A stretch of DNA of 60,785 nucleotides from Bacillus sp. SD075 (GTDB lineage Bacteria > Bacillota > Bacilli > Bacillales > DSM-1321). Positions 8,632 through 17,799 of the stretch are shown piece by piece. The DNA is taken from contig NZ_JADILK010000026.1 of assembly GCF_017355165.1 (NCBI RefSeq), positions 1-60,785 of the forward strand. The letters run 5' to 3'. Made by a program: the position numbers and the translations under genes. The notes under the pieces were generated by a model that was given only the letters and a program-made list of their open reading frames with translations, ran no database searches and had not been told where the DNA came from. Position 1 is the stretch's first letter, and every line of letters begins with the position of its first letter.

Positions 8632-11600
8632 AACAAAAATTCCTGCTCTGCCAGGAGACGTGACTTGGACCGAAGATCAATGGAAGGCGATATGGGCTAA
8701 AGAACAGGACATTCTGGTTGCGGCCGCTGCAGGTTCAGGGAAAACAGCGGTGCTCGTCAATCGGATCATTCAAAAAGTCATATCAGAAGAAGATCCAATC
8801 GATGTCGATGAACTGCTCGTGGTTACATTCACCAATGCCTCGGCTGCCGAGATGCGCCATCGGGTAAGTGAGGCATTAGAAAAAGCGATCAATGATAATC
8901 CGCATTCTCAGCATTTGCGTAAGCAGTTGAGTTTGATTAATCGTGCTTCGATTTCCACACTTCATTCCTTTTGTTTAGAGGTCATCAGGAAGTATTATTA
9001 TCTGACGGATATCGACCCGGGCTTTCGGATTGCAGATTCTACAGAGATCCAGCTGCTCCGTGATGAAGTGATGGAAGAGCTTTTCGAGGAGCAGTATGGC
9101 CAAAGTGATAATGAAGGGTTCTTTAATTTAGTTGATGCTTTCACAAGCGATCGAAACGATGATGCACTTCAAAATATAGTTAGATCGCTGCATGATTTTT
9201 CGCAATCGAATCCAGACCCGGACCGATGGCTCGATGGTGCCGCTAGCATGTATGAGCTGGCAGATGATGATGGGATTGATGACCTTTCGTTTATCGATTC
9301 ATTGAAGTTCGATATTGGTTTACAATTGGACACAGCCAGGGATTTTTTGGAGCGCTCGCTTGCGTTGACAAATATCCCTGGGGGGCCGGCACCAAGGGCT
9401 GAGAACTATATAGCAGATCTTGCCCTGGTTGCTAAACTGTCGGAAGTGAAGGACCAATCCTGGAATGCTCTTTATGAAGAAATCCAAAACGTGAAATTTG
9501 GAACGGCAAAACGCCTTACTGGTGCAGATTTTATCAAAGAAGTGACGGATGAGGCTACCAAGTACCGGGATAAGGCGAAGAAAATCATCAAATCGTTACA
9601 GGAAGAGTTATTTTCCCGTAAACCGGAAAGCTATCTGCGGGATATAAGGGAACTCAAGGGGTATGTCGATACACTGGTTATGCTAGTTAAAAGGTTTGAT
9701 GATCGATTCTTCGCTGCAAAAGCAGAAAAGAACTTGGTGGATTTCGCGGATTTGGAACATTATTGTCTTCGGATTTTGACAGGGGAAACTGTGGATGGTG
9801 AACGAAAACCATCGGCAGCAGCCGTCGATTACAGGAACCAGTTCAAAGAGGTACTTGTAGATGAGTATCAGGATACGAACCTGGTTCAGGAATCCATCTT
9901 AAAACTGGTGACGGCTGATGGTGAGTATAATGGGAATCTTTTCATGGTAGGCGATGTCAAACAGTCCATATACCGGTTCAGGCTTGCGGAACCAAATCTC
10001 TTCCTTGGAAAATACACACGTTTTACCCATGATGGTGTTGATTCCGGACTGAAAATTGATTTAAACCGCAATTTCCGGAGCCGAAAGGAAGTTCTCGATG
10101 GGACCAATTTCTTATTTCAACAGTTGATGGGGATTACAGTCGGTGAGATTGATTATGATGAAGATGCTCAATTGAAAAAGGGTGCCCCATATCCCGAAGA
10201 CGATTCAAACCCGATCGAACTTCATTTAATTGATGGAACAGCCGATCCGGAAGCTCATTCGGAAGCGGAAGGATTGGATGGTGGGTTTGAGGCCGAGGAG
10301 CTTGAAAAAGCGCAGCTCGAAGCAAGGCAGATGGCAAAGCTCATTAAAAAGGCTATAGGCGAAAAGCATAGGATATATGATTCGAAAACCAAAAAGTACC
10401 GCTCTGCCACTTATCGAGACATGGTCATTCTTCTTCGTTCGATGCCCTGGGCACCGCAAATCATGGAGGAATTTAAAAAACAGGGAATTCCAGTATATGC
10501 CAACTTGTCGACTGGGTATTTTGAAGCGACCGAAGTGGCCATCATGATTTCCTTATTGAAGGTGATTGATAATCCGCAACAGGATATCCCATTGGCTTCC
10601 GTTCTCCGTTCACCTATCGTGGGACTGGATGAAGAAGAGATGTCACAGGTGCGTTTATTCCATACAGGGAGCTACTACGAAGCGCTAGCTGATTTTTATA
10701 GAAAGAGTGATCCGGAAGAGCATCCGGGGCTTTATGAAAAAGCCTCAGCTTTTTATAAAAAACTAGTGAAGTGGAGGAAGCTTGCCAGACAGGAGGCATT
10801 ATCAGATTTGATTTGGCTTCTGTACCGTGAAACGCAGTTTTATGATTTTGCAGGTGGGATGCCGGGTGGCAAACAGCGTCAGGCCAATTTAAGAGCGTTG
10901 TATGACAGGGCAAGGCAATATGAAGCGAGTTCTTTCCGCGGTCTGTTCCGTTTCCTGCGGTTCGTAGATAGGATGCAAGAACGTGGAGATGATTTAGGGG
11001 CAGCCCGGGCTTTAGGGGAACAGGAAGATGTAGTCCGGCTGATGACGATTCACTCCTCAAAGGGGCTAGAGTTTCCGATCGTTTTCATTGCCGGTCTTTC
11101 CAAGCAATTCAATATGATGGATTTACGCAAGGCCTATTTACTGGATAAGGATTATGGATTTGCGGCAAAATATGTGAATTCCGAATTACGGATAACTTAT
11201 CCATCCCTCCCTCAATTGGCTTTTAAGAAAAAGAAGCAGCTTGAATTAATTGCCGAGGAGATGCGTGTCCTCTACGTGGCTCTTACAAGGGCAAAGGAAA
11301 AACTTTATTTGATTGCCAGTATCAATGATGCAGAAAAAACGCAGAAGAACTGGGAAAGTAATGCGGCACATGGAGATTGGCTATTAAAGGACTATGTACG
11401 GGCAGGTGCAAAAAGTTATCTTGATTGGATTGGTCCATCCCTTGTCCGCCATCAGGATTATCTTGGAGCTGCTGGTCAAGGCTTAGAAATGGAGTCACAT
11501 CCATCGCATTGGTCCATTTCCGTCATTCCAAGCGAAGAGCTTGCTGTTCTGGATGTGGAAGAGGCACTAGTTCAAGAGCAAGTACTTGAACATGTCCAGA

Positions 11601-12358
11601 AATCGGAGAAGGTCGGTATCGTTTCCGAGTTTTATGATGATATCAAGGAACAGCTAGATTGGGAGTATCCCGAACATGAGGCGACGGTGTATCGTTCCAA
11701 GCAATCCGTTTCTGAACTAAAACGTCAATATGAACTTAAGGACGAGCAAAGCTCCACAGAGTTGTTGCGTAAATTTAAGCGTCCTATCACGAAACGGCCG
11801 ACTTTCATGCAAGAAAAGTCACTGACTCCTGCTGAAAGGGGTACGATTACACATTTAGTCATGCAGCATATTGATTTAACTAAGGAGATTACCATTCAAT
11901 CAATTCAGGAACTGATGGTTGACTTGATTCAACGCGAATTGTTGACGGAGGAACAGGAAGAGGCTGTGGAACCGGAGACGATCGTCGATTTCTTTGACAG
12001 TGAAATCGGGCAAAGAATGCAGAGGGCCGGGAGCATTCGCCGTGAAGTGCCATTTACGATGTCGTTGCCTGCAAAGGAAGCATACAGCGATTGGGCAGCT
12101 GGAGATGAAGAGATCCTTATCCAAGGTGTGATTGATTGTATCTTTGAGGATGAACAAGGTCTTGTGCTTCTAGATTATAAAACGGATACAATCACCGGGC
12201 GATTTGCTAGCGGGTATGAAGGGGCTAAAGAGATTCTTGCCGATCGATATCGGATGCAGCTTCAGCTCTATACGAAGGCTGTTGAAGAGATAATGAATAA
12301 GAAGGTAACCGGCCGTTACTTGTTTTTCTTTGACGGCTCGCATTTATTGGAAGTATAA
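8624..12358 (+). CDS. addA: ATP-dependent helicase/nuclease subunit A (AddA)
   Basis: A 1244-residue UvrD/RecB-type 3'-5' helicase and nuclease. Walker A (AAAAGSGKT) is at about residues 33-41, helicase motif II appears as LVDEYQDTN, and motif VI as EEMRVLYVALTRAKEKL. The C-terminal nuclease motif LLDYKTD has D1184 and K1186. The start overlaps the end of addB. In B. subtilis sbcDC follows; here a terminator and a trpB-like gene follow instead. Confidence 0.97.
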   Translation: MSKTKIPALPGDVTWTEDQWKAIWAKEQDILVAAAAGSGKTAVLVNRIIQKVISEEDPIDVDELLVVTFTNASAAEMRHRVSEALEKAINDNPHSQHLRKQLSLINRASISTLHSFCLEVIRKYYYLTDIDPGFRIADSTEIQLLRDEVMEELFEEQYGQSDNEGFFNLVDAFTSDRNDDALQNIVRSLHDFSQSNPDPDRWLDGAASMYELADDDGIDDLSFIDSLKFDIGLQLDTARDFLERSLALTNIPGGPAPRAENYIADLALVAKLSEVKDQSWNALYEEIQNVKFGTAKRLTGADFIKEVTDEATKYRDKAKKIIKSLQEELFSRKPESYLRDIRELKGYVDTLVMLVKRFDDRFFAAKAEKNLVDFADLEHYCLRILTGETVDGERKPSAAAVDYRNQFKEVLVDEYQDTNLVQESILKLVTADGEYNGNLFMVGDVKQSIYRFRLAEPNLFLGKYTRFTHDGVDSGLKIDLNRNFRSRKEVLDGTNFLFQQLMGITVGEIDYDEDAQLKKGAPYPEDDSNPIELHLIDGTADPEAHSEAEGLDGGFEAEELEKAQLEARQMAKLIKKAIGEKHRIYDSKTKKYRSATYRDMVILLRSMPWAPQIMEEFKKQGIPVYANLSTGYFEATEVAIMISLLKVIDNPQQDIPLASVLRSPIVGLDEEEMSQVRLFHTGSYYEALADFYRKSDPEEHPGLYEKASAFYKKLVKWRKLARQEALSDLIWLLYRETQFYDFAGGMPGGKQRQANLRALYDRARQYEASSFRGLFRFLRFVDRMQERGDDLGAARALGEQEDVVRLMTIHSSKGLEFPIVFIAGLSKQFNMMDLRKAYLLDKDYGFAAKYVNSELRITYPSLPQLAFKKKKQLELIAEEMRVLYVALTRAKEKLYLIASINDAEKTQKNWESNAAHGDWLLKDYVRAGAKSYLDWIGPSLVRHQDYLGAAGQGLEMESHPSHWSISVIPSEELAVLDVEEALVQEQVLEHVQKSEKVGIVSEFYDDIKEQLDWEYPEHEATVYRSKQSVSELKRQYELKDEQSSTELLRKFKRPITKRPTFMQEKSLTPAERGTITHLVMQHIDLTKEITIQSIQELMVDLIQRELLTEEQEEAVEPETIVDFFDSEIGQRMQRAGSIRREVPFTMSLPAKEAYSDWAAGDEEILIQGVIDCIFEDEQGLVLLDYKTDTITGRFASGYEGAKEILADRYRMQLQLYTKAVEEIMNKKVTGRYLFFFDGSHLLEV

Positions 12359-12366
12359 GATAGAAG

Positions 12367-12397
12367 GAGTGTCCCATTGTTGCGGGACGCTCTTTTT
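12367..12397 (+). terminator. Terminator after addA
   Basis: The stem GAGTGTCCC/GGGACGCTC (one G-T pair) is followed by a T-rich tract. Confidence 0.7.
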
Positions 12398-12417
12398 GCC
12401 TTAATAAACAGAATAGT

Positions 12418-12447
12418 TTGAAAAAATATAAATACTTACTATATACT
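12418..12447 (+). promoter_or_regulatory. Sigma-A-type promoter of the trpB-like gene
   Basis: TTGAAA and TATACT are separated by 18 bases, 40 bases before the start codon. No T-box or tryptophan attenuator fits in the short leader, which argues against classical trp regulation. Confidence 0.5.
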
Positions 12448-12486
12448 AGTGGAGAAAAATACCTTTTTAAAGGAGTAGAGAAGAGT

Positions 12487-13650
12487 ATGACGAGTGAGAT
12501 CAAGAGCAAGGGATACTTTGGTGAGTACGGTGGAAGCTTTGTACCGGGTGCACTTCAGGAAGTTATGGATATTTTAGAAACGGAATTCCTAAAATATAAG
12601 GATGACCCGGAATTCATTGAGGAGTTTCAATATTATCTGAAAGAATATGTCGGACGCGAAAACCCGTTAACACTTGCAAAGAATTTAACGAAAAAGGTTG
12701 GTGGGGCAAAAATATATTTAAAGCGTGAAGATTTGAATCATACAGGTGCTCACAAAATTAATAATGCGATTGGACAGATCCTGCTCGCTAAACGTATGGG
12801 TGCCAAACGCATCATTGCAGAAACTGGAGCTGGGCAGCATGGTGTGGCGACTGCGACTGCATGTGCGATGTTTGGCATGGAGTGTGTGATCTATATGGGG
12901 AAGCTGGATACGCAGAGGCAGGCATTGAATGTCTTTCGGATGGAATTATTGGGGGCAAAAGTCGTAGCGGTCGAAAAGGGACAGGGCCGATTGAAGGATG
13001 CCGTTGATGAGGCATTGAATGATTTGGTGCAAAACTATCAAAATACTTTTTACTTGCTTGGTTCAGCAGTGGGGCCGCACCCATATCCAACGATCGTTAA
13101 GCATTTTCAATCAATCATAAGTGAAGAATCAAAGCGCCAGATCCTTGAAAAGGAAGGAAAACTGCCAGCTGCCATCATTGCTTGTGCTGGAGGGGGAAGT
13201 AATGCGATTGGTGCTTTTGCTCATTATATCGATGAAGGAAATGTCCGTTTAATTGGTGTAGAGCCAATTGAAGCTCCAAGTATTTCGCAAGGTGTCCCGG
13301 CAGTATTGCACGGATTCAAAAGTTTGACGTTAGTGGACGAACAAGGGGAACCAAAACCGACATTTTCCATAGCCGCCGGTTTGGATTATCCAAGTGTGGG
13401 ACCTGAGCATAGTTTTTTGAAAGATTGCGGACGAGCGGAGTATGTGACGGTAAAAGGGGAAGAAGCTCTTGAGGCTTTCCAGGTATTATCCAAAACAGAG
13501 GGAATCATTCCAGCTCTCGAAAGCTCACATGCATTAGCTCACGCCATGAAGCTCGCAAAAGAGTTAACAAGAGATGATATACTGATCATTAATTTATCAG
13601 GCAGGGGAGACAAGGATGTTGAGCAAGTATTTAACATGTTAGGAAAATAG
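12487..13650 (+). CDS. trpB: Stand-alone tryptophan synthase beta chain-like PLP enzyme
   Basis: The 387-residue fold-type II PLP enzyme carries [10 protein letters not shown] (Schiff-base Lys), [31 protein letters not shown] (phosphate cradle) and [11 protein letters not shown]. TrpB condenses indole with serine to tryptophan. Unlike B. subtilis TrpB (about 400 residues), the loop following the family's GxE strand is shortened: the [11 protein letters not shown] region lacks roughly ten residues that include the usual GKGID...HAA segment. No trpA or other trp gene is adjacent. ATG 12487 has AAAGGAG upstream; an in-frame TTG at 12418 overlaps the promoter and is rejected. It could be a secondary TrpB or another beta-replacement enzyme. 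Confidence 0.8.
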   Translation: MTSEIKSKGYFGEYGGSFVPGALQEVMDILETEFLKYKDDPEFIEEFQYYLKEYVGRENPLTLAKNLTKKVGGAKIYLKREDLNHTGAHKINNAIGQILLAKRMGAKRIIAETGAGQHGVATATACAMFGMECVIYMGKLDTQRQALNVFRMELLGAKVVAVEKGQGRLKDAVDEALNDLVQNYQNTFYLLGSAVGPHPYPTIVKHFQSIISEESKRQILEKEGKLPAAIIACAGGGSNAIGAFAHYIDEGNVRLIGVEPIEAPSISQGVPAVLHGFKSLTLVDEQGEPKPTFSIAAGLDYPSVGPEHSFLKDCGRAEYVTVKGEEALEAFQVLSKTEGIIPALESSHALAHAMKLAKELTRDDILIINLSGRGDKDVEQVFNMLGK

Positions 13651-13660
13651 ACCGGAATTT

Positions 13661-13690
13661 AAAAGCCTCCCTGGAAATGGGAGGCTTTTC
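13661..13690. terminator. Bidirectional terminator between trpB-like and gerPF
   Basis: AAAAGCCTCCC (13661-13671) pairs with GGGAGGCTTTT (13679-13689). It serves the convergent trpB-like and gerP genes. Confidence 0.8.
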
Positions 13691-13695
13691 TTTGA

Positions 13696-13914
13696 CTAAT
13701 TATTTCCTGTAATGGGCTGGTCGACCCCATTGATATCAAGGACATTGCTACCGTTCAGACCATTAGCCGTAAAGGTGATGGCAGCTGTGTTTCCTGAACC
13801 GGATCCGAAAACGGATTTGGAGGAAGACTTAGGGGAAATGACGGCGCAATCACCGAATAACAGGTTTCCTTCCGCGACATTAAATATTTGTACTGGGCCG
13901 ATAATGGCGGGCAT
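13696..13914 (-). CDS. gerPF: Spore germination protein GerPF
   Basis: The 72-residue GerPA/GerPF-family protein begins MPAIIGPVQI and has the FGDCAVISPKSSSK and SGSGN motifs. GerP proteins are made in the mother cell and help germinants pass the spore coat. It is the last gene of the operon, with a strong AAAGGAGGGG ribosome site. The GerPF name is assigned by position. Confidence 0.9.
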   Translation of the reverse strand: MPAIIGPVQIFNVAEGNLLFGDCAVISPKSSSKSVFGSGSGNTAAITFTANGLNGSNVLDINGVDQPITGNN

Positions 13915-13935
13915 ATGAACCCCTCCTTTAAAAGT

Positions 13936-14343
13936 TTAAGAGTTGTTGGTTTTATCCACTATTGGTGTCTCTTCGATTTCTTTAGGAACCTCCCGAATAT
14001 GTTTCACTCTTGATTCCATACGTGCATGGCCTACGTTCCCCACACCAACCACAGATGAGGATGATATCCCGATTATATTGATATTGCCGACCCGTATGAA
14101 GGGATTCGGGTTTGAAAATCTTGATATGACGGGTTCATTCAATCTGGGGATATAAAATGGTTTTTTAAAAATGTCAAAGTCTTCGAAATGAATATCCACT
14201 GAATGGAAAGTTTCACTTTTCTTTTGAATCGCTAAAGCCAGGGAATTTCCATCAATAAATGAGGTATCCCCGATTTGCAGTGTGGAGCTGAATGATACCG
14301 TGTCGGATAATAAGGATTTTACTTTTGATATTCTAGAAAACAT
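13936..14343 (-). CDS. gerPE: Spore germination protein GerPE
   Basis: A 135-residue protein in the GerPE position, between gerPF and gerPD. It shows the beta-rich pattern LQIGDTSFIDGNSLALAIQ and VGNINIIGISSSSVVGVGN. The family is needed for permeability of the inner coat to germinants. It starts 5 bases after the gerPD stop, so translation is probably coupled. Confidence 0.88.
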   Translation of the reverse strand: MFSRISKVKSLLSDTVSFSSTLQIGDTSFIDGNSLALAIQKKSETFHSVDIHFEDFDIFKKPFYIPRLNEPVISRFSNPNPFIRVGNINIIGISSSSVVGVGNVGHARMESRVKHIREVPKEIEETPIVDKTNNS

Positions 14344-14348
14344 GTTAT

Positions 14349-14528
14349 TTATCCTTTAGGAGTTAGCGGTACGAATGGCCCGATGATAAGGGATTCAGGT
14401 GGGGTATCGAATGCTGAGGAAAGTTGGACCGTTTGTACATCCCCTATGAGAAATAAAGCAGAGCTTGCAACACCGGTAATATTAATATCTCCTACGCAAA
14501 GCTGGTGATTGATTACATTAAACTCCAT
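14349..14528 (-). CDS. gerPD: Spore germination protein GerPD
   Basis: A 59-residue protein starting MEFNVIN and ending GPFVPLTPKG, the usual length for GerPD. An ATG at 14552 is in frame, but AGGAGG lies 8 bases before ATG 14528, which I choose. It overlaps the end of gerPC by 11 bases. Confidence 0.88.
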   Translation of the reverse strand: MEFNVINHQLCVGDINITGVASSALFLIGDVQTVQLSSAFDTPPESLIIGPFVPLTPKG

Positions 14529-15129
14529 TTGGATTTCCTCCTGTCTCGGCATGTGAATGGGTAATGAATTGTAATAATGCGGTTTGAATATCTGATTTTA
14601 CCTTCTCCCTGACCTTTTCCTTGACATTATCCCGTTGCTGCGGTGCACGTTCCGCATAAGAAAGATTATCGAAATACATATTGATTCGTTGATGAAGCTG
14701 GCGTTCGACGTCCTGTTTAATGAAGTCATGATAAGAGGGTTCCAATGATATTTTCAGCTGGGTTTCCGCATCGTGAATCATATTTTCTAAGTCTGAAAGT
14801 ATATCGTTGTGAATTTCCTGGACGACGATTTCCCTGCCTGGAAATAGGTTAGGTGCAGGTGGAACAGGTTGGTTGTTGACGGCAAATTCATCTATGTTGT
14901 TAAGGTCATTTGGATTTAAACCGATATTCAATGTTCCATCTAAAGATTCGACCTTTAACTGATCGAATTTATATTCAATTTTATCCACATGGATCGGTGG
15001 TTTATTTTTCAGTTCGGCAAGTTCATCTGTCAGGCGTTTGAGTTCGTGTTCAAGTTTCATGATCCGTTTATCCTGTGCTTCAAGAAAACGCTGCATTTGT
15101 ATGGAATATGAATATAGATCCTGATTCAC
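14518..15129 (-). CDS. gerPC: Spore germination protein GerPC
   Basis: The 203-residue protein is the largest GerP member. The N-terminal coiled coil (about residues 8-45, KRIMKLEHELKRLTDELAEL) is followed by a VDKIEYKFDQLKVESLDGTLNIG segment and a helical C-terminus. It begins with GTG preceded by AGGTGAGGTG. It may be a structural scaffold in the spore coat. Confidence 0.9.
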   Translation of the reverse strand: MNQDLYSYSIQMQRFLEAQDKRIMKLEHELKRLTDELAELKNKPPIHVDKIEYKFDQLKVESLDGTLNIGLNPNDLNNIDEFAVNNQPVPPAPNLFPGREIVVQEIHNDILSDLENMIHDAETQLKISLEPSYHDFIKQDVERQLHQRINMYFDNLSYAERAPQQRDNVKEKVREKVKSDIQTALLQFITHSHAETGGNPNGV

Positions 15130-15211
15130 GATTCAACACCTCACCTTCACAATAAGTAATTTCATATATGGCAGTATATGAAAAAGTTGGATGTAGGTGA
15201 ATGCCTATGAA

Positions 15212-15418
15212 CTAGGAGGGTGTAAATGGGACGAAGCTGGTTAATGGGATTACATCGGCTTCAATTGCGGGAGCGGGCTCAGTGTATCCACCGGTATTGG
15301 CTAGTGTGGAATATGGTTTAATCACCCCGGCACTTCCTATTTGAAAAACGGATGAATTGGCGATGCTTTCAATTTTTATCATATTGATTTGTATGGTCTG
15401 GTGAATATTGAAAATCAT
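15212..15418 (-). CDS. gerPB: Spore germination protein GerPB
   Basis: A 68-residue protein beginning MIFNIHQTIQINMIKIES, with VFQIGSAGVIKPYST in the middle. It fits GerPB by size, motif and position between gerPA and gerPC. It has an AAGGAG ribosome site. Confidence 0.9.
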   Translation of the reverse strand: MIFNIHQTIQINMIKIESIANSSVFQIGSAGVIKPYSTLANTGGYTEPAPAIEADVIPLTSFVPFTPS

Positions 15419-15439
15419 GCTGACTCCTTTCTTAAAGCA

Positions 15440-15661
15440 TTAGAGATTTAAGACCAGTGGCTGATCAACACCATCAGTATCATTTGTATTTGTGGTGCTA
15501 TAGGCATTATAGAGGGATATGGATTCACCTGTATTAAAAGAGCCAGCACCTGCAAACGTTTTTGAGGTGGAATATGGATTAATTTTAAAGACGTCACCAA
15601 TATGGACAATTCCACTGCTACCGACGTTGATGACTTGAACGATTCCTACGATGGCCGGCAA
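15440..15661 (-). CDS. gerPA: Spore germination protein GerPA
   Basis: First gene of the gerP operon, a 73-residue protein beginning (M)PAIVGIVQVINV with IGDVFKINPYSTSK. The longest frame starts at a GTG (15670) that lies inside the ribosome site AAAGGGTG. The family-typical MPAIVG start corresponds to a TTG at 15659-15661, with good spacing, so I call a TTG start. Confidence 0.9.
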   Translation of the reverse strand: MPAIVGIVQVINVGSSGIVHIGDVFKINPYSTSKTFAGAGSFNTGESISLYNAYSTTNTNDTDGVDQPLVLNL

Positions 15662-15737
15662 GAAAATCACCCTTTTTTTATTCTGGTTCTCCCTTGAATC
15701 TCAGGCCATGAGCCTATCACTGAAGGGAGTTTCAATG

Positions 15738-15764
15738 TATTGTATGTTGACTCATGATTGATGT
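15738..15764 (-). promoter_or_regulatory. Sigma-K-type promoter of the gerP operon
   Basis: On the minus strand a -10 CATACAATA (15738-15746) matches the sigma-K pattern CATANNNTA. A -35 AC (15763-15764, within TCACA) lies 16 bases upstream. It is about 77 bases from the gerPA start. gerP is transcribed late in the mother cell in other bacilli. Confidence 0.65.
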
Positions 15765-15884
15765 GATTCATCTGCCTATCAATTTATTGTTATATAACAA
15801 TAGTCGGCATTATTGTAATAATGGTAACAGATATGGTAATATAGTTATAATTCAGAATTTTCAAATAAAATAAGGGGTGAGGAA

Positions 15885-17479
15885 ATGAACGTACCATTAG
15901 TATTATCGCATTTCTTAGATCGAGCAGCCTTACTATATGGCAATAAGAAAGCGATCATTGGAGATGACAGGGTATTAACCTACTCAGAGTTGAATGGCCG
16001 TGTAAACCAGCTTTCAAATGGTTTAAGGGATCTTGGAGTCAAAAAGGGTGATAAGGTGGCATATTTGGCACCTAACTCAGTTGAAATGCTTGAAGGTTTT
16101 TATGGGGTATTTCAACTTGGGGCCGTAATCGTTCCATTGAATATCCGCTTGAAGCCTGCTGATTATGTATTCATTTTGAACCATAGTGAGTCAAAGGTCC
16201 TTTTCGTAGATCAGGAATTGTATCATCTAATTTCCACTGTCAAGGATGAACTTGAATCAGTGGAGCACATAATCGTTCATTATAAAGATGAAGAGATAAA
16301 TGAAATCGATTACAATCATTGGCTGGAACGTTACGATAACATGAGCTTTAACCGGGAGTCAGTGGATGAAAATGATGTTTCGAGCCTCCTTTATACGAGC
16401 GGGACCACAGGAAATCCCAAAGGGGTGATGCTGACTCACCGTAACAACTATTTACATGCCCCCTAGGTGCGATGCATCATTTCAGGGTCAATGACCGCGA
16501 TATATATTTGCATGTACTGCCGATGTTCCACGTGAATGGGTGGGGTGCCCCATTTTATTATACGGCAAATGGTGCCACTCAAGTTTGTTTGAGGAAAACC
16601 AGCCCCGACAGGATATTTGATGCACTACAAAAGCATAAGGTTTCCATCATGCATATGGCACCAACGGTTCTGAATTCGCTGTTTCAATATTATGAGCGGA
16701 ATGCTACGAAAATCAAGCAGGATATCCGCATCGTTGTTGCTGGTTCCGCTCCGCCTCCTGCATTTGTTACAAGGGTGGAAAAAGAGTTAGGCTGGGAATT
16801 CATTCAAATTTACGGAATGACTGAATCAACACCGGTTAGTCTGATATCGCTGATTCGTTCTGAATTCGATGATCTTTCGGAAAAAGAAAAATACAGAATG
16901 AAGGCGAAGGCCGGATATCCCATCATAGGCAGTGAGGTAAAGGTTATCCATGACAATGGTGAGGAAGTTGTCCATGATGGCGTGGATATCGGGGAGCTCA
17001 TCGTCCGCAGTCATGGAGTGATGTTAGGTTATTGGAAAAATGAAGAAGCGACCAGCCAGACACTGATAAATGGATGGCTGCATACTGGAGATATGGCCAC
17101 AATCGATGAAAATGGTAATGTTGATATCGTTGACCGCAAAAAGGATATAATCATAAGTGGCGGAGAAAATATCTCTTCCATAGAAGTGGAAGGAATACTC
17201 TACGAACATCCGGACATTCTTGAAGCGGCAGTCATTGCCGTTCCACATGAAAAGTGGGGAGAGACACCGCATGCCTTCATTGTGCCAAAAACGGGTGTAG
17301 AATTAACGGAGGATGATATAAAGGCTTTTACACGGGAAAAATTAGCTCATTTCAAATCAGTTACCAGTGTGTCGTTCGTCGGGGAGCTTCCAAAAACGGC
17401 ATCGGGGAAAATACAAAAAATCCATCTCCGTAATGATTACTGGGAATCTAAGGGGAAAACAGGAAAATTCGTTAATTGA
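15885..17479 (+). pseudogene. Long-chain fatty-acid/AMP-forming CoA ligase, frameshifted
   Basis: Two adjacent frames make one 530-residue ANL-superfamily ligase. Frame 1 (15885-16466) holds the N-terminus through the P-loop LLYTSGTTGNPKGVMLTH. Frame 2 continues LGAMHHFRVNDRD, then IYGMTEST, GWLHTGDMATID and the PKTASGKIQK catalytic Lys region. The break is in a run of five C (16459-16463) followed by TAG, where one extra or two fewer C would restore HA(P)LGAMHH. No other damage is visible. It may be a true recent frameshift, a slippage site or a sequencing error. The enzyme activates a fatty or related carboxylic acid to its CoA ester. Confidence 0.85.
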
Positions 17480-17487
17480 AGCTCGCT

Positions 17488-17517
17488 AACGCTGTTCAGA
17501 AATGATCAGCGTTTTTT
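17488..17517 (+). terminator. Terminator after the CoA ligase
   Basis: The stem AACGCTG/CAGCGTT is followed by TTTTT. Confidence 0.65.
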
Positions 17518-17520
17518 CTA

Positions 17521-17697
17521 TTTGCCAGTTCGAAGGGTTTCATATTAAGCTATGAAGATATCGACCCAGATGAATTGAAGATTGAGGGCGATATGTTTCC
17601 AATTGTAAATAAGCCACCGTTACCCATGCCATTGTTGGATAAGGGATGGTCATTCAAGAACACCGGAATTTGCTTCGATAAAAAGCTTCCAGTTTAA
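17521..17697 (+). pseudogene. Orphan C-terminal coding fragment of unknown origin
   Basis: An open frame of 58 codons without a start codon ends at TAA 17695-17697. The translation contains SYEDIDPDELKIEGDMFP and KGWSFKNTGICFDKKLPV. Composition and continuity look protein-coding. I cannot name the family. It is most simply the tail of a gene whose front was deleted when the region was rearranged. Confidence 0.4.
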
Positions 17698-17739
17698 CGA
17701 TAAAGTGTTACTATTATAAAATATTTCAAATTATTATAA

Positions 17740-17757
17740 TTTTTTTTTTTTTTTTTT
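17740..17757 (+). repeat. 18-base poly-T tract before the MFS gene
   Basis: Eighteen consecutive T directly follow a TATAAT (17735-17740), 42 bases before the MFS start. There is no GC-rich stem before it, so it is not an ordinary terminator. Tracts of this length are prone to slippage. Confidence 0.9.
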
Positions 17758-17799
17758 CGTCATGTTGATTCTAAGAGTTTTGGATTGTGGGGGAGAGCA

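Noticed and set aside
10614..11060. 148-codon open frame antisense to addA
   Set aside because: It lies wholly inside addA in a shadow frame, lacks a ribosome site and has low-complexity, non-protein-like composition. The same applies to other long antisense frames in addB, nplT, malL, carB and clpB.
12398..12486. T-box or trp attenuator before the trpB-like gene
   Set aside because: Only about 90 bases, no specifier hairpin, no T-box motif and no Trp-rich leader peptide.
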